Position numbers and translations under genes: made by a program
The notes under the pieces: generated by a model
What the model saw: only the letters and a program-made list of their open reading frames with translations
Databases searched by the model: none
What the model was told of the DNA's origin: nothing
Shown here: one piece after another, positions 11,301 to 22,868 of the stretch
Layout of the letters: every line of letters starts with the position of its first letter
Position numbering within the stretch: the stretch's first letter is position 1
Assembly (NCBI RefSeq): GCF_000003815.2
Contig: NC_049987.1
Location: 6,400,083 to 6,439,646, forward strand
Length of the DNA stretch: 39,564 bases
Direction of reading: 5' to 3'
Origin: Branchiostoma floridae
Lineage: Eukaryota > Chordata > Leptocardii > Amphioxiformes > Branchiostomatidae

Positions 11301-14300
11301 TTACTCCCACCATATGTAGCTGCCGCCCAGAAGAAGTCAGGTGGTGGTGGAAAAGGCAAAAAGGGTGGAGCGTTCCAGACCGCCTCTGCAACCCACAGGG
11401 TAATGCTATAAATGATATTAACATGAATTCTGAATTCCTACCTAAATATCCTCGATAAGATACTGTTGTGAACTACTTAATCGATACCTTAATGAATAGT
11501 AACATGTTATCGATGCACATACACTGCTAATGATATTTTTCCATTTTTACTGATAAGACTTTATATTTGAAGCACTTTAATAAACTAGCTACAAACTACT
11601 TCTACATCAATCTACATTGAATTCTTGTCCTATTCGGATACAGGAGCAGCTGGCTAGGCTGATGGCCACTCTGCACACCACATACCCCCACTTCGTGCGT
11701 TGTCTGATCCCCAATGAGTTGAAGACTCCTGGTCTTTTGGACAACCCGTTGGTTATGCACCAGCTGACTTGTAACGGTGTACTCGAGGGTATCCGTATCT
11801 GTCAAAAGGGCTTCCCCAACAAGATGATCTTCAGGTACGAATTCTTTCAAACTCTCGAAACGTTCCTATTTCGATGATGATGAATTAAAACTGTTGATGA
11901 TGTTGAAACTGTTGATGTTGTTGACCTTGTAGTACCTAGTGGCACAAATGTTCTTGTTGTGTCTATAGCAGGGCTTATTGCTATAGCAAAGTATTGCTAG
12001 GGCTTCCCCATTAGGGAACGAAATCTAACAGGGGACCCTATTTTACGTCCCTTCGAAAGACGGGTGCAGCCCAAACCGAGATGCCCTTACCTGGAGTTGA
12101 ACCGGCGAATGGACTAATTGTAACCAGGAGCTCAACTATGAGGCTGCTACCAGTTAATGTACAGCATCTCACTTTGAAACGGTAACAACATGAACGAAAA
12201 AAATGTCAGCTTTATTACTGATAGATAAATTTTGTACCTTGCTGTAAACTCTATCAAATATCCTTCCATCACAGGGAGTTTAGGCAGCGCTACAAGCCCG
12301 TGGACCCAGTTTTGGCCAAGGCGGTTGAGGACGACCGTGAGTGCTGTGTCAAGCTCTTGGAAAAGTCCGGCTTGCCGAAAGAACAGTTCGGTGTCGGTAC
12401 AACCAAGATTTTCTTCAAGGCCGGCCAAGTGGCCAAGCTTGAGGACATCCGTGACGCCAAGCTGGCTGTCATCATTACTGTCATTCAGCAGCGTCTCCGA
12501 GGAAAACTGCAACGCATTGCCTATCAAGTACTCCAGGACCAGAGGTAAGGCTCGAATCCAAGCGTCCAGTCTCAACTTGTTCTCAGCAACAAAGACACTG
12601 GGGGAATGAATACTTTCTAATGTAATTAATAGTTCAAAAAGTGACAATTCAAGAGGAATGTTACCTACATTTAACCAACAAGATTTCCTGTTCTCAAGAG
12701 GTTATCTTATTCAACAGACCTATCAGACACCCAATTTTACTGTAGAATCAGAAGAAAAGGACACAGGGCTATTTTAAAATGTCTGGAACATCAGCTATTT
12801 CGATTGAAGAAAGAGTAAACCTAACATAGAATCGTCCGTGTTGAATACAAAGAAGAAAAAACATAAAACTTCGACATTCAATCACCTTGTCAAGAAAGCT
12901 ATTGTCATGAGACTTTGCCATGTCCTTAACTGCCATGAGCCTTTGCTTCCCCGGGTAATATAACACCATGTCTAATCGTAGGGCTGCCCTGAAGATGCTG
13001 CAGCGTAACGTCCGTAACTGGATGACCCTGCGCAACTGGGACTGGTGGAAGCTGTTCTGCACCATCAAGCCTCTGCTGTCTCAGTCCCGGGCAGATGAGG
13101 AGCTTCGTGCCAAGGAGGAGGAGCTGGGCGAGCTTAAGGAGGAAGTGGAGAAGGAGGAGACCACCATGGCTGAAATCCAACAGAAGCTGACTGTGGTCGA
13201 GCAGGAGAAGAATGAGCTCGCTGCTCAACTGTCTTCGGTTAGTATACAGACAGGTTACCATCAATTGCTATGCGGTCTGTACTAGTACCATTGCGAAGTT
13301 AATGCTAAGAAAAGGTAATGTTAGGATAAGAAATATTGCGGTACAAGAATGAATATCCATGATACACCTTAAGCTTAGATTCAAATATATGCCTAGTAGT
13401 TAGAAAGAACGGATTGTCTTATTGGCCGTTAGTTGAAACTGAGTACTACTATTATTCATAGTAGTAGATGGTTTAATTAAGTCAAAGTAATAGAAAACCC
13501 CTGAAGATTGTAATATGGAAAAATCTGAAAATGTATGATATACAAACATATCTTACATATCACAGGAACAAACCAACACGGGTGACATCGCCGACAGGGC
13601 TGAGAACCTCATCAAGAACAAGGCGGACCTGGAGCAGAAGATTGTTGACTACAAGGGACTCCTTCAAGACGAAGAAGCTAGGAATTCTACGCTCAGCGCT
13701 GGAAAGCGTAAGGTAAGCTGTCGGGGACGCAATATTTGATGACATATCATGTGAACATTAATGATCAACGAGATATATTCAGTCAAAAATTGCGCTATGG
13801 TACAATGAATCATCTATTGGTGAGCAATAATACTAATACTTTGTGTGACACGTTTGAAATAGACTTTTTGTCAGTGACGTCATTTTACCTGGCAGATTGA
13901 AGGAGAAGTCGACAACCTGAAGAAGGACCTGGAGGAGCTGGAGAAGACTCTGCAGAAGGTGGAGAAGGAGACACGCGGTGTGGAGAACAGAGTTCGCACC
14001 ACCTCTGAGGAGCTGGCAGCCCAGGAGGACCAGATCGCCAAGCTGTCCAAGGAGAAGGCTAAGCTGGAACAGCTCAATGCCGTAAGTTGTAACCGCTCAG
14101 TATTCAGTTACCAAGGGAACCATGGGTAGCATACGCAACAATCATGGTTTGAACAAAGTCAATGGTTATCATTCATAGAACTCTATAAGTATAACTAGCT
14201 TCCATGAAGAATAACAAAGTAATTTGAAAGTTTTCGCCGACGAAGCATGAGGCAACGCTCTGAATACACCACTGTAAGTTGCTTTGAGATCAATGCTTAT

Positions 14301-17300
14301 TTTGACCTATCCTCACATCAGTTTTAACATCCCTACAGACCACCCTGGAGGATCTGCAGAAGGAGGAGGACAAGGTCAACAGCCTCAGCAAGCTCAAGGC
14401 CAAGCTCGAGCAGCAACTGGATGATGTACGTATTGAAATTCAATGCAATATCGCACATAAAAACACGAAATAAAGGTTATTATATTCGGAATGTTTGCAT
14501 ATTATTGCGTCAACAAACAATATCTGACTGTATTCCAAACCCATTCAGTTCATTGAAGATTACTCATAATAGTCTTGAAATTTTCTAATGCCACGCACTT
14601 AGCTCGAAGAGAACCTAGATCGCGAGAAGAAGGGGCGTGCCGAGGCCGAGAGGCTGAAGAGGAAGTTGGAGGGTGACCTGAAGGCCTCGCAGGAAAGTTT
14701 GGGAGGTCTGGAGAACGAAAAGGCCGACCTGGAGGAGCGCATCAAGAAGTAAGATCCCCATCGAAACGTTCATAAAAACAGATGTGGAATTGCTACATAT
14801 TGACACTGTCTCTTAGTTCCACGGCACCTAGAAAATTTTATTAACACAACACTCTTTTCGTCTTTGCTAAACAGGAAGGAGTTTGAGATCAAGGGTCTTG
14901 AGGCTAAGCTGGAGGACGAGCAGAGTCTGGTCACTTCTCTGCAAAAGAAGATCAAGGAACTGCAGGGCCGTATCGAGGAGCTTGAGCAGGAGCTCGAGGC
15001 CGAGAGAAACGCCCGTGCCAAGGTCGATAAGCAGAGGGCTGACCTGGCTCGTGAGCTCGAGGATCTGGGAGACCGTCTGGAAGAGGCCGGTGGGGCCACC
15101 GCCGCCCAGTCTGAGGTCAACAAGAAGCGCGAAGTCGAGCTACAGAAACTCCGCCGCGAGCTGGAGGAGTCCAACATGCAGCATGAGGCCACCGTCGCTG
15201 CCCTCCGAAAGAAGCTGTCCGACGCTAGCTCTGAGCTGGGCGAGCAGGTAGAGAACCTGCAGCGCGTCAAGGCTAAGCTGGAGAAGGAGAAGACCACTCT
15301 CAAGATGGAGGTCGATGACCTGGCCACCAACGTCGAGGCCATCACAAAGGGTAAGCTGAACGTGGAGAAGGCAAACCGTGGCCTCGAGGAGCAGATCGCC
15401 GAGGCCAACGTCAAGATCGAGGAGTCCGCCAGGCAGATCCAGGAGCTTACGTCCTTGAAGTCCCGCTTTGAGACCGAGAATAATGAGATCAGCCGCCAAC
15501 TCGAGGAGTCCGAGAGCCAGTGCAGCCAGTTGGGCCGTGCCAAGAGCATGCTCAACCAGCAGCTTGAGGAGCTGAAGCGCCAGCTTGAGGAGGAGACCAA
15601 GGCCAAGAACCACCTGGCTCACCAGCTGCGTGCTGCCCAGCATGACTGCGACACCCTGAAGGTTCAGCTGGAAGAGGAGCAGGAAGGCAAGGCTGAGATC
15701 CAGCGTGCCCTGTCCAAGGCTAACACAGAGGTCACTGCCTGGCGTGCCAAGTATGAGTCCGACGCCATCCAGCGCGCAGAGGAGCTGGAGGATGCCAAGA
15801 AGAAGCTGGCAGCTCGTCTTCAGGACGCTGAGGAACAGGTGGAGGCCGCCAATGCCAAGTGCAGCTCTCTGGAGAAGGCCAAGAACAGGCTCAGCGGTGA
15901 GGTCGAGGATCTCATGATCGACGTTGAGCGGGCTAACGCCGCGGCAGCTCAGCTGGAGAAGAGGCAGCGTCTAATTGACAAGCAGATCGCCGAGTGGAAA
16001 ACGAAATGCGAAGAAATCAGTGCTGAGCTGGAGACCTCTACCAAGGAGGCCCGTGCCTACGCCAACGAGCTGTACAAGCTGAAGGGGCAGTATGAGGAAA
16101 CCATGGAGGCTCTTGAAAACCTGAAGAAGGAGAACAAGTCTTTGCATGGTACGGAAGCGTTCAACGTTGTTTTTGTGAGAACGATTTTTGTAGCTTTCGG
16201 ATAAATATATAAATGCCATGATGATAAAATCTGCTAACAACATTCCTTTCTATAACGTCTTTAAGATGAAATCCACGAGCTAACCGACCATCTTGGCGAG
16301 AGTGGTAAGACCGTCCATGAGCTCGAGAAGGCCAAGAAACGCCTAGAGGTAGAGAAGGAAGAACTACAGACCGGCCTAGAGGAGGCAGAGGGTGCACTGG
16401 AAGTAGAGGAGGGCAAGGTTCTGCGTGTCCAGCTCGAGTTGTCTCAGCTCAAGGCTGACATCGACCGCAGGCTGGCCGAGAAGGACGAAGAGTTTGAAAA
16501 TACACGGTAAGCAAATCCCTCTGTTAAGATAAATTTGAGCATCTTTTCGTCACTGACTTGTTTTCTTTTTAGAATTTGTCATGTGTATATTTTTGTCATT
16601 CTTCATCTTCAAACTCAATCTTAAGGCACTTTCTTGATTATTATTATTAATGATAGGAAGAACCACCAGAGGGCCTTGGATGCCCTGCAGACTACCCTGG
16701 ACGTGGAGGCCAAGGGAAGGAACGAGGCTGTCAGGGCCAAGAAGAAGCTGGAGGCCGATGTAAATGAGGTCGAGGCCGCTCTTGAAAACGCTACCAAGGC
16801 CAACAACGAGGCCAGGAAGACCATCAACAAGCTCCAGAACCAGATCCAGGAAGTTCAGGCCCAGATTGACGACGAGCAGAGGGCACGTGAGGAGGCCCGT
16901 GAGCATCTCGCCATGTCTGAGCGCCGCTCCAACATGTTGACGGCTGAGCTCGAAGAACTTCGCAATGCACTGGACCAGGCCGAGAGGGCCCGCAAGATGA
17001 CCGAGGCCGAGCTTGTGGAGTCTTCCGACCGCGTCGGCGAGCTGTCCGCTCAGAACACCTCCCTTGCCGGCCACAAGAGAAAGCTGGAGGGTGAGATCCA
17101 GACCCTGCAGGCTGAGCTGGACGAGGTTATGGCTGAGCACAGGCAGACCGAGGAGAAGGCAAAGAAGGCCATTGCTGATGTAAGTTATCTATATTTCTCT
17201 ATACGCCTATTGATTATTACCGACATTAGTACCGACTTTTTATGCATTGTGATCTCTGCAGTTGGAAATCAAAATCACGTTTGTCTTATAATTCCTATCA

Positions 17301-18263
17301 ACAGGCCTCCCGCATCTCAGAAGACCTGCGCCAGGAGCAGGAACACACCGCACACATCGAGAAGAGTAAGAAGAACCTGGAAGCCTCCATCAAGGACCTG
17401 CAGAGGAGACTGGACGAGGCTGAGGCTATTGCGATGAAGGGTGGCAAGCGTGCACTGCAGAAGCTGGAGGCCAAGGTATGTCCTAATATGATGCGGGTAT
17501 GAAATCTTACCCTTGTGGCATTTACTTGTCCGAAGAACTTACTGTGTAACAGATTAAAGTTTAACAGATTGGCTGAAATTGCTTTTAACGTTTACAGGTG
17601 CGTGACCTGGAGTCAGAACTCGACACTGAGCAGAGGCGCCACCAAGAGACCCTAAAGAACCTGAGGAAGAATGAGCGCCGTCTCAAGGAGCTGAGCTTCC
17701 AGGCCGACGAGGACCGCAAGAAGGAGGAGCGCATGCAGGAGATGGTCGAGAAGCTGCAACTGAAGATCAAGACTTACAAGAGACAAGTGGAGGATGCTGT
17801 ATGTTATCATTCCAATGCATATTATCGTATACTTTTTCTAATAGGCTGGTGATACAGGTAGTGTCCATTAATTGCAACATTCATAGAAAAGCAGTATAAG
17901 TGGTCAAGAAGCTACATAATAGTGTAGTGCAATGACACGTTTTCTATTGTATGTACCGATCTACAGGAGGAACAAGCCAACGTTAACCTGGCGAAGTGGC
18001 GCAAGACCCAGCACGATCTGGAGGATGCCCAGGAGAGAGCCGAGATGGCCGAGTCCGCCCTGGGCAAGATGCGCGCCCAGCACCGCTCTGCAGTAAGTCT
18101 TTAGACTCGGCCTTTTCTATTGTTCCAAATGTCTTTGCGGCATCACGTTAATGCTGAATTTCAACATCATTCCTCCGTTTTTGTCATTATACTATTTAAT
18201 TTTTTTGCCGACTCGAGACTGATGATTTTTTTCATGCCTTTTATCTTTTACCAGCACAAGTAG
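5348..18263 (+). CDS. Muscle myosin heavy chain gene B, complete (26 coding exons)
   Basis: A class II myosin heavy chain, the actin-activated ATPase motor and rod of thick filaments. Coding exons: 5348-5548, 6271-6414, 7727-7883, 8013-8040, 8337-8535, 8659-8722, 8858-8959, 9301-9543, 9910-10178, 10366-10536, 10703-11018, 11320-11399, 11644-11834, 12275-12544, 12982-13237, 13566-13712, 13896-14081, 14339-14425, 14603-14748, 14875-16148, 16266-16506, 16657-17179, 17305-17475, 17598-17798, 17967-18092, 18255-18263. All have GT-AG borders and compatible phases; the total of 5802 nt encodes 1933 residues, the family's usual size. Landmarks: P-loop GESGAGKT about 178-185, switch I SSRF 240-243, switch II DIAGFE 461-466, loop 2 632-658, reactive cysteines 701 and 711, head-rod Pro 842, rod to 1933, C-terminus HK. 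There is no frameshift or in-frame stop. The short end without a nonhelical nonmuscle tailpiece favours a sarcomeric type. Confidence 0.95.
6903..7355. mobile_element. Foldback / MITE-like element in gene B intron
   Basis: Left arm 6903-7058 and right arm 7206-7355 are near-perfect reverse complements (156 and 150 bp). One visible mismatch and one 6-bp indel separate them. The termini read AAACATCGAGCAG inward. The 147-bp core is a tandem array of units of about 30 bp built on AGAATTCTGCAGAATTCT, which is itself a perfect palindrome. No ORF is present, so it would be non-autonomous. It sits between coding exons 2 and 3; the matching gene C intron is 560 nt against 1312 nt here and lacks the element. 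A target-site duplication could not be fixed confidently. Confidence 0.88.
7059..7205. repeat. Tandem palindromic core of the foldback element
   Basis: About four imperfect units of AGAATTCTGCAGAATTCT joined by GGGAACCTTAGCC or GGAACCTGAGCC. Each unit can form its own hairpin and the units can also pair with one another. Confidence 0.88.
9762..9838. repeat. TG-rich tract in gene B intron
   Basis: An alternating purine-pyrimidine stretch (TGTGTGCGCGTGTGTGTATG and neighbours) in the intron before the exon at 9910. It is absent from the corresponding gene C intron. Such tracts are slippage-prone and can adopt Z-DNA. Confidence 0.75.
11965..12155 (-). mobile_element. tRNA-derived SINE-like insertion, antisense, in gene B intron
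   Basis: On the minus strand, GGTAGCAGCCTCATAGTTGA begins a tRNA-like head. It carries an A-box-like TAGTTGAGCTCCTGG and, about 30 nt further, a B-box GGTTCAACTCC (plus 12103-12093). A non-tRNA body follows with GAAGGGACGTAAAATAGGG. The intron between coding exons 13 and 14 is 440 nt here but 148 nt in gene C, consistent with an insertion in B only. The cloverleaf is not convincing as a functional tRNA. Exact ends and family are uncertain. Confidence 0.55.
12275..13237 (+). other. Gene B converter and light-chain-binding neck (coding exons 14-15)
   Basis: Exon 12275-12544 encodes the converter ([11 protein letters not shown]... to [15 protein letters not shown]) and the first IQ-type site ([12 protein letters not shown], about residues 791-802), where an essential light chain should bind. 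Exon 12982-13237 holds the second site, with [14 protein letters not shown] then the head-rod junction KPLL (Pro 842), where a regulatory light chain should bind, and begins the coiled coil. The converter and first IQ region differ at about ten residues from gene C, whereas the following exon is identical in protein. Confidence 0.9.
13238..18263 (+). other. Gene B rod exons (coding exons 16-26)
   Basis: Eleven exons encode most of the S2 and light-meromyosin coiled coil, of which 14875-16148 (1274 nt, residues about 1086-1510) is much the largest. Heptads dominated by Glu, Lys, Leu, Arg and Ala run without a break. The last exon adds only HK and TAG. The high GAG/AAG/CTG content makes the antisense strand artificially open. 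Confidence 0.93.
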
Positions 18264-18955
18264 GAAACCGGACTCCGTCAGCTGTAGACCATGGCAAAAT
18301 AAGTAACCAACTGTACAAGGCCAAAATCCAGTACTTCCGTTCTGTGTGATAAGTTCACTGTCCCAGCGATGTGCCGCCTCTGGGGGCCCCAACGCACGCA
18401 CTCGTTTTACTGACACAGCACCTAGAAGGGAATATCGTTGGGGGAGGTATTGAACTGATTCTACAGGATATAGTAATCCATCAAGCCACCATGGTTAGCT
18501 GAGGTTTACAGAGGACCGTTGTCTTATGTACTGTTACCTATTTGTAAGTCTTGTCCGTTTGTAAAACGTCTTAATACAAGTAACAACAGCCAAGTGACAT
18601 ATCTGTACGAGCATACAAACAACGTCAAGCCGCACTTTTTTCGTTAACGTCTGTACGTGTGTTCTTTGTCCAGTAAAATCATAGATAGATACGGTAAAAG
18701 CTATCAGAATTATACAAACATTCACGGATTTGGTATTGGGATGGGTGACAGGAAGACCCTCTCAGCCCTTAATGTCAACCGTCGATCAGTTGACCGTGGA
18801 ATTATATCCGGGAAGGCAATGGTGTATATGTACGTGTATCTCTTCCGGGACCACTAAGTAGTCTTAGAGATGCGTTTGAGATATGTGTGGTTTGTGACGT
18901 GTATGGTTGCTTCGTTGCATTTGATACTGATTAAACTTCTTTGAACAAAAAATAA
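18264..18955 (+). other. 3'UTR of gene B
   Basis: Follows TAG (18261-18263) and ends shortly after ATTAAA at 18930-18935. It contains the two blocks conserved among genes A-C (about 18343-18460 and 18822-18950), and is nearly identical to the gene C 3'UTR throughout. Confidence 0.75.
18930..18935 (+). terminator. Polyadenylation signal ATTAAA, gene B
   Basis: Same hexamer and flank (CTGATTAAACTTCTTTGAAC) as in gene C, followed by an A-run and GT-rich sequence. Confidence 0.65.
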
Positions 18956-20316
18956 TATGTGTCAAATCCATCTGTTTGTTACCTGCTGTAGCGTACATAT
19001 CGGGTATTGTATGGTTGATGGGAAACAGTACACTTGAGCATACGATGCATAAATGATACCCTGAAGTGACATCAAGTACACTGACATCTAAACACACCCA
19101 ACATTTAAAGCCTGTAAATGGATTAGCTCAATAATATCCACATTTAACCAGTAAAGCAGTGTGAGTAAAATGCCGAAAATGCATTAAGAAAAAGAGCCTA
19201 GACGAGACGTCAGCCCAAGAGGAGGAGATGTTAAAACAGTGAAAGCAATATATTGTTACCAAAATTGTCGTAAAGCGGCAGAGCCATTTCAACAGTAAAG
19301 CACAAGTGACCAACCAACAAGACCATTGCGTGAACCTTAGGGAAACGGTATAAAGAAGCAACCTCCTATTCACTGAGAAGACCGACCAACATATCGCGTC
19401 TAAAGATCTTGGACATAGACAAAAAGTAATCAGATGTGCGAGATATTGATATCAAGGACAATCGAAGAAACAAATGAAATATAATTCACTACATATGCCT
19501 TACTTCTGTCAAATGACTTTGCCCAAAAGGAAAGTCTTATGCAGCTTCCATACAAAATCACAAGAGTGTATTGTGTCATGAATTGAAGGCGTCAGTTGTA
19601 TGAAATAACTCCACGCAAGTCCTTAAACCTCACAATGCGGGTTTGGCCGTGCTACAAGCAAGAGAAAACTAGGGATAAATAATATGATCTCATTGTAGAG
19701 GTAGCGCAATTGCATTTGTCCTTATCGTCGGTGTCTATGACAGCTCTGTAATGCACCATAAGCAAAATCAAATACAGCTACAGAGCCCTAACCCCATGAA
19801 ACAGAAAAGAAGTCAATGTTCTATCAGACGGCAACCAAGAAATGTGTCCTTACACCCATTGGATCTCCAACTTAATAAGACTTAGTCGTTTTCAAATACA
19901 GTGTTGCTCAACATGTACAATCTAAAATTGTCCGTATGTACAGAAGTATACAACGAAACGTGTTAAGCCATTATTATTATTTTCAAAAAGGTATCGAAGA
20001 TAGACTGTAGAAGGAACCCATAAATGTTGGCAAGACGAGTGACAAAATGATATAAGGCATAGTATCCAGTTTTCATCAAACATCAACCTCCCGCTAGCGC
20101 GCTCACGATCATACAATCCAAGGATCGACGAAAATATAAAGACTTGAGCAATCTGACTTTGATACTATCAATTGATCAACTCTCCCATTACAGGCAAAGA
20201 AAGGGGTGTAACATACGAATCATTTAGCTTCATAGGAAACAATACTATAGCAAACATGTTTAACGAATGCCTGTTAAACTACCTTCTCAACTAAACTCAA
20301 AGACAGTGGTACATAC

Positions 20317-20503
20317 CTCGAACTTGCAGTGTAAAGGCCCTCCAGTGTCTTCGTAGATGTTATCGTGATCAGTGCCGCATGAAAGCTGCCACCAAGGCAA
20401 TCGCCATCGCTGTAAATGTCTTTTGTCCACTGTACGACGGTATACCCTGCTGTATCTCATCTCCATCAAGTAAGTCCAGGTGGATTCCAAATATTCTGCC
20501 ATC
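20317..20503 (-). pseudogene. Antisense exon-like segment, spacer B-C
   Basis: On the minus strand a 187-nt segment lies between CCTTTGCAG and TTCGAG followed by GTATGT. With one leading base it reads 62 codons without a stop (MAEYLESTWTYLME... to ...GPLHCKFE). Its phase pattern matches the 61-nt segment in spacer A-B, and its terminal peptide resembles it. The copy in spacer C-D (37245-37403) keeps the splice sites but has a changed length modulo 3 and an in-frame stop. The protein is not recognised; this may be an exon of a duplicated antisense gene, most copies of which are decaying. Confidence 0.35.
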
Positions 20504-20576
20504 CTGCAAAGGCAAAAATTGACCATCAGATAAGCCCGTTCTTGGTAGCAAGAAACGCAACTTGTCGACATCACAT

Positions 20577-20727
20577 AGTGGGCATTAGCATATGTCTTCA
20601 TGGCTATTGGGTTACCAATAGACATTTTTAGGTCACGAAGTATGCCGACATCAGCTATAAACGACCTAGAAAGACACAAGCTTAAAATCATTGACACGCG
20701 CATTACCTTGAACTCCTGATATTCTCT
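20577..20727 (-). pseudogene. Antisense coding-like segment with the IAMKTYANAH motif, spacer B-C
   Basis: The minus-strand frame after a TATCAG acceptor-like site reads EFKVMRVSMILSLCLSRSFI, then ADVGILRDLKMSIGNPIAMK and TYANAH. It is open and continues into the segment at 20317-20503. The C-D spacer has the same frame with few changes (SRSFIADVGILCDLK...). The A-B spacer shares the PKMSSCNVIAMKTFADEH part. No known family was recognised. Confidence 0.3.
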
Positions 20728-20883
20728 ACTTATAACGCTTCTGTTTGAGAGAGTAGCAATTACCTGTTATTGTGGTCATCGGAGAATATAGAAGCCACAT
20801 TAGGACAACGTAATAGTAAATATGAATAAGCAGAGTAGGGATATCATTGAGAAAACATAACGCTTCAAAACAAAATGAAAAAG

Positions 20884-21240
20884 TCACCATTTATCATCTC
20901 TCCAACTTTCATTAAATGTGGATATGTATCGCTCTGCTTGATGTTGCAAAAGTATTTGATTTCTTTTTCCCAATTGAACAATGTCGTTAGACATGAAAGG
21001 AAGTCTGAAATAAAGTTCATGTGTAACAACATTTTTGGAGATCCTAAAGAATTTTTCATCTAAATCTGGCATTGAATTTGGACTGGCTATGCAAAAACGT
21101 GTTACCTGTCACTCAAGCTGTGTCAGTTACAAATGATCAGCAAATACCAGCATCCACCAATCACGCCTCGCTTCTCTATTTCGGGACGATGACTTTGAAG
21201 AATTTTAGAAATAGTACAACTGCGATATTCCATCATTCCT
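20884..21240 (-). pseudogene. Antisense coding-like segments (IEKRGVIGG and DLDEKFF), spacer B-C
   Basis: Two minus-strand stretches are separated by a possible short intron. One reads ISKILQSHRPEIEKRGVIGG with CW, running into GTATTTG. The other is open through SPNSMPDLDEKFFRISKNVV and QILLQHQAERYISTFNESW. Related sequence occurs at 3366-3552 and 37830-38140. The C-D copy has a stop in the second stretch. Gene structure is unresolved. Confidence 0.25.
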
Positions 21241-21936
21241 TTTTCTTGTAACAATAATTTCTTGGTTTCTTTGCACGAAAACTCGCATGGTAGAATAAAA
21301 TACTTTACGCAGTGGGCATTAAAACTTGTCATGACAGTGGCTATGAGACAAGGTTACACGTTGATTAGCATTATTCATACGTTTTAAAGCTATAGATCCA
21401 GACGGGAAGAAAAGTAAAAGATACATTATCAACCTACAATTGCAAAGCTAAGAAATACAGATGGTTGTTACTCGCAACAATGTCTACACCCGAAGAACGA
21501 TCTCTACCCGCAATCGCATCTGTCTTAAACGGAAAAGTAATAAAATAAACGTGACATAAGCAAGAGGATTGTATCATATTATTTGTAAACTTACAACGAT
21601 CTTTTTAAGATGTTTGTACTTACAACAGCTTTTTGGTATCAACTCGTCTCATCTTTAAACTTCGCTGTGATTCTCACTGATGATAATGAAAGAGGAAAGT
21701 CAAGTGCGCATGAAAGTCAGAGAGGAGACGGGCTTGATGCGCTCCTAAACCAGTCACAGAGAGATATGCGAGGACTGAGAAGACAAGAATGCGATGTATT
21801 TTTCTTGACAGAAAAATGCGATGTATGTTTTCTTTGCCGACTTGTATGTTGTCCTTGCCGTACTGCATGTTTTTCTAGTCGGCTATTTTTGAAGACATGT
21901 GCATTACTGGCGACGCACATCTTGATAGAAATTTGT

Positions 21937-21942
21937 CAGCTG
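21937..21942. promoter_or_regulatory. Distal CAGCTG E-box upstream of gene C
   Basis: CAGCTG in TTTGTCAGCTGCAGAAGTGA, about 540 bp before the inferred start, conserved in position and context with the copies upstream of genes B and D. Confidence 0.45.
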
Positions 21943-22321
21943 CAGAAGTGATCAGAACACTTTACACATCACTGCTTCCTGTAACTAGTTGTCTGTACAC
22001 TTTAGGTAGACATGACCTTAACGACACTCTTTCACTTTCCCTTGCCACAAAGTTAAAAAGTTGAAAATAGTTTGAAAAATGTCTTCTTTTGGAAACAGAA
22101 GCGACAGTAGTAGACATTATCTGCAGTTACTTTGGTTCAGGCAAAACGCAACTTGACTTTTGATAGCGAAACACAAACAATGAACATCAAAGAATATGAA
22201 GTCTGGATATTTTAAGCACACTTTTTTTGTCAGATATCGTAAAAGCAAAGCTCCAGGTTTTATTTTATTGTTGCTTAAGCAGACTTGAATAATCTACATC
22301 TGTTCCTCTCATCATCGGCCG

Positions 22322-22478
22322 TCTAAATCTATACACCAATGGCAATGGCGTTCTTGCACGCTCTCGATCAATCAGAGCGCGCGGGATTGAACATGAGCAA
22401 TGGCCTTGCAGAATGACATGAATGTGATTACTTTGGCGCTTCACGCCGTTATAAACGCCCTCATCTCTCTAGTTTCCT
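22322..22478 (+). promoter_or_regulatory. Gene C proximal promoter (CCAAT, TATA)
   Basis: Conserved block with CCAAT, CAATCAG, GAATGTG and TATAAAC (TATAAA at 22450-22455). Initiator-like CTACTCC (22477-22483) places +1 at A22479, 29 nt from the TATA box. The sequence on both sides is closer to the gene D promoter than to that of gene B. Confidence 0.8.
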
Positions 22479-22502
22479 ACTCCGACAGCTTCTGACCGAA
22501 AG
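22479..22502 (+). other. Gene C noncoding exon 1 (24 nt)
   Basis: From the inferred start to the donor CCGAAAG followed by GTATAG at 22503. Same length and nearly the same sequence as in genes B and D. Confidence 0.65.
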
Positions 22503-22868
22503 GTATAGATCACGCTATCTTTCTATTTGGATGCTTTGGATTCTAGGATAGAGTTTTTTCTTTTCTTTTTTGCTTTTATTACCCGCCTTTATTCCCTTCT
22601 TCTATTCCATGAATGAGCCGTAGTTGATAAAGGAAATACGTTTCAGTTGATATTTTTCCAAAAGCAAATCGTTATAGCTGATAGCGTATTTTGCTGAGTG
22701 AAAGGGGAGAAAAGGGGCGGCAGGTCGGCCCAAAGCCTTAGGAAAATAGGGAAAAGGCCTCCCACCTAAAGCGTTGTGTGAGAACATTTGTTTATAGTGA
22801 AAGTCACCTACTGATTTCGAATATCGTTGGTATGAAATTCATGATCGATTTTTTTTTTCGTCCTGTAG

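Larger units (their letters stand above)
5348..11834 (+). other. Gene B motor-domain exons (coding exons 1-13)
   Basis: Exon 1 encodes the N-terminal SH3-like region ([13 protein letters not shown]...). The 28-nt micro-exon 8013-8040 and exon 8337-8535 split the ATP-binding loop directly before GESGAGKT. Loop 1 ([18 protein letters not shown]) follows in the same exon. Switch I spans the 8535/8659 junction (SSRF, then GKFIRIHF). Exon 9910-10178 ends in switch II, and 10366-10536 carries the relay helix with [10 protein letters not shown]. Exon 10703-11018 has DQHLGKH and the lower 50K region. Exon 11320-11399 is almost wholly loop 2 ([13 protein letters not shown]), the charged actin-binding loop. 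Exon 11644-11834 carries the SH2/SH1 helices ([13 protein letters not shown]). Confidence 0.92.
18956..22321. other. Intergenic spacer between genes B and C
   Basis: About 3.4 kb without a plus-strand gene, collinear with the spacer at 35710-39283. Minus-strand exon-like segments lie at 20317-20503, 20577-20727 and about 20884-21240. In 18960-20280 nothing beyond spacer homology was recognised. From about 21780 it carries the conserved upstream region of the next gene. Confidence 0.8.

Noticed and set aside
12040-12155. Possible functional tRNA gene on the minus strand
   Set aside because: A- and B-box-like motifs are present, but a convincing acceptor stem and anticodon arm could not be folded, and a SINE-type body follows. 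Treated as a SINE-like element.
5348-18263. Gene B as a pseudogene
   Set aside because: All 26 coding exons have GT-AG borders, compatible phases, no stops, and a total of exactly 1934 codons including the stop.
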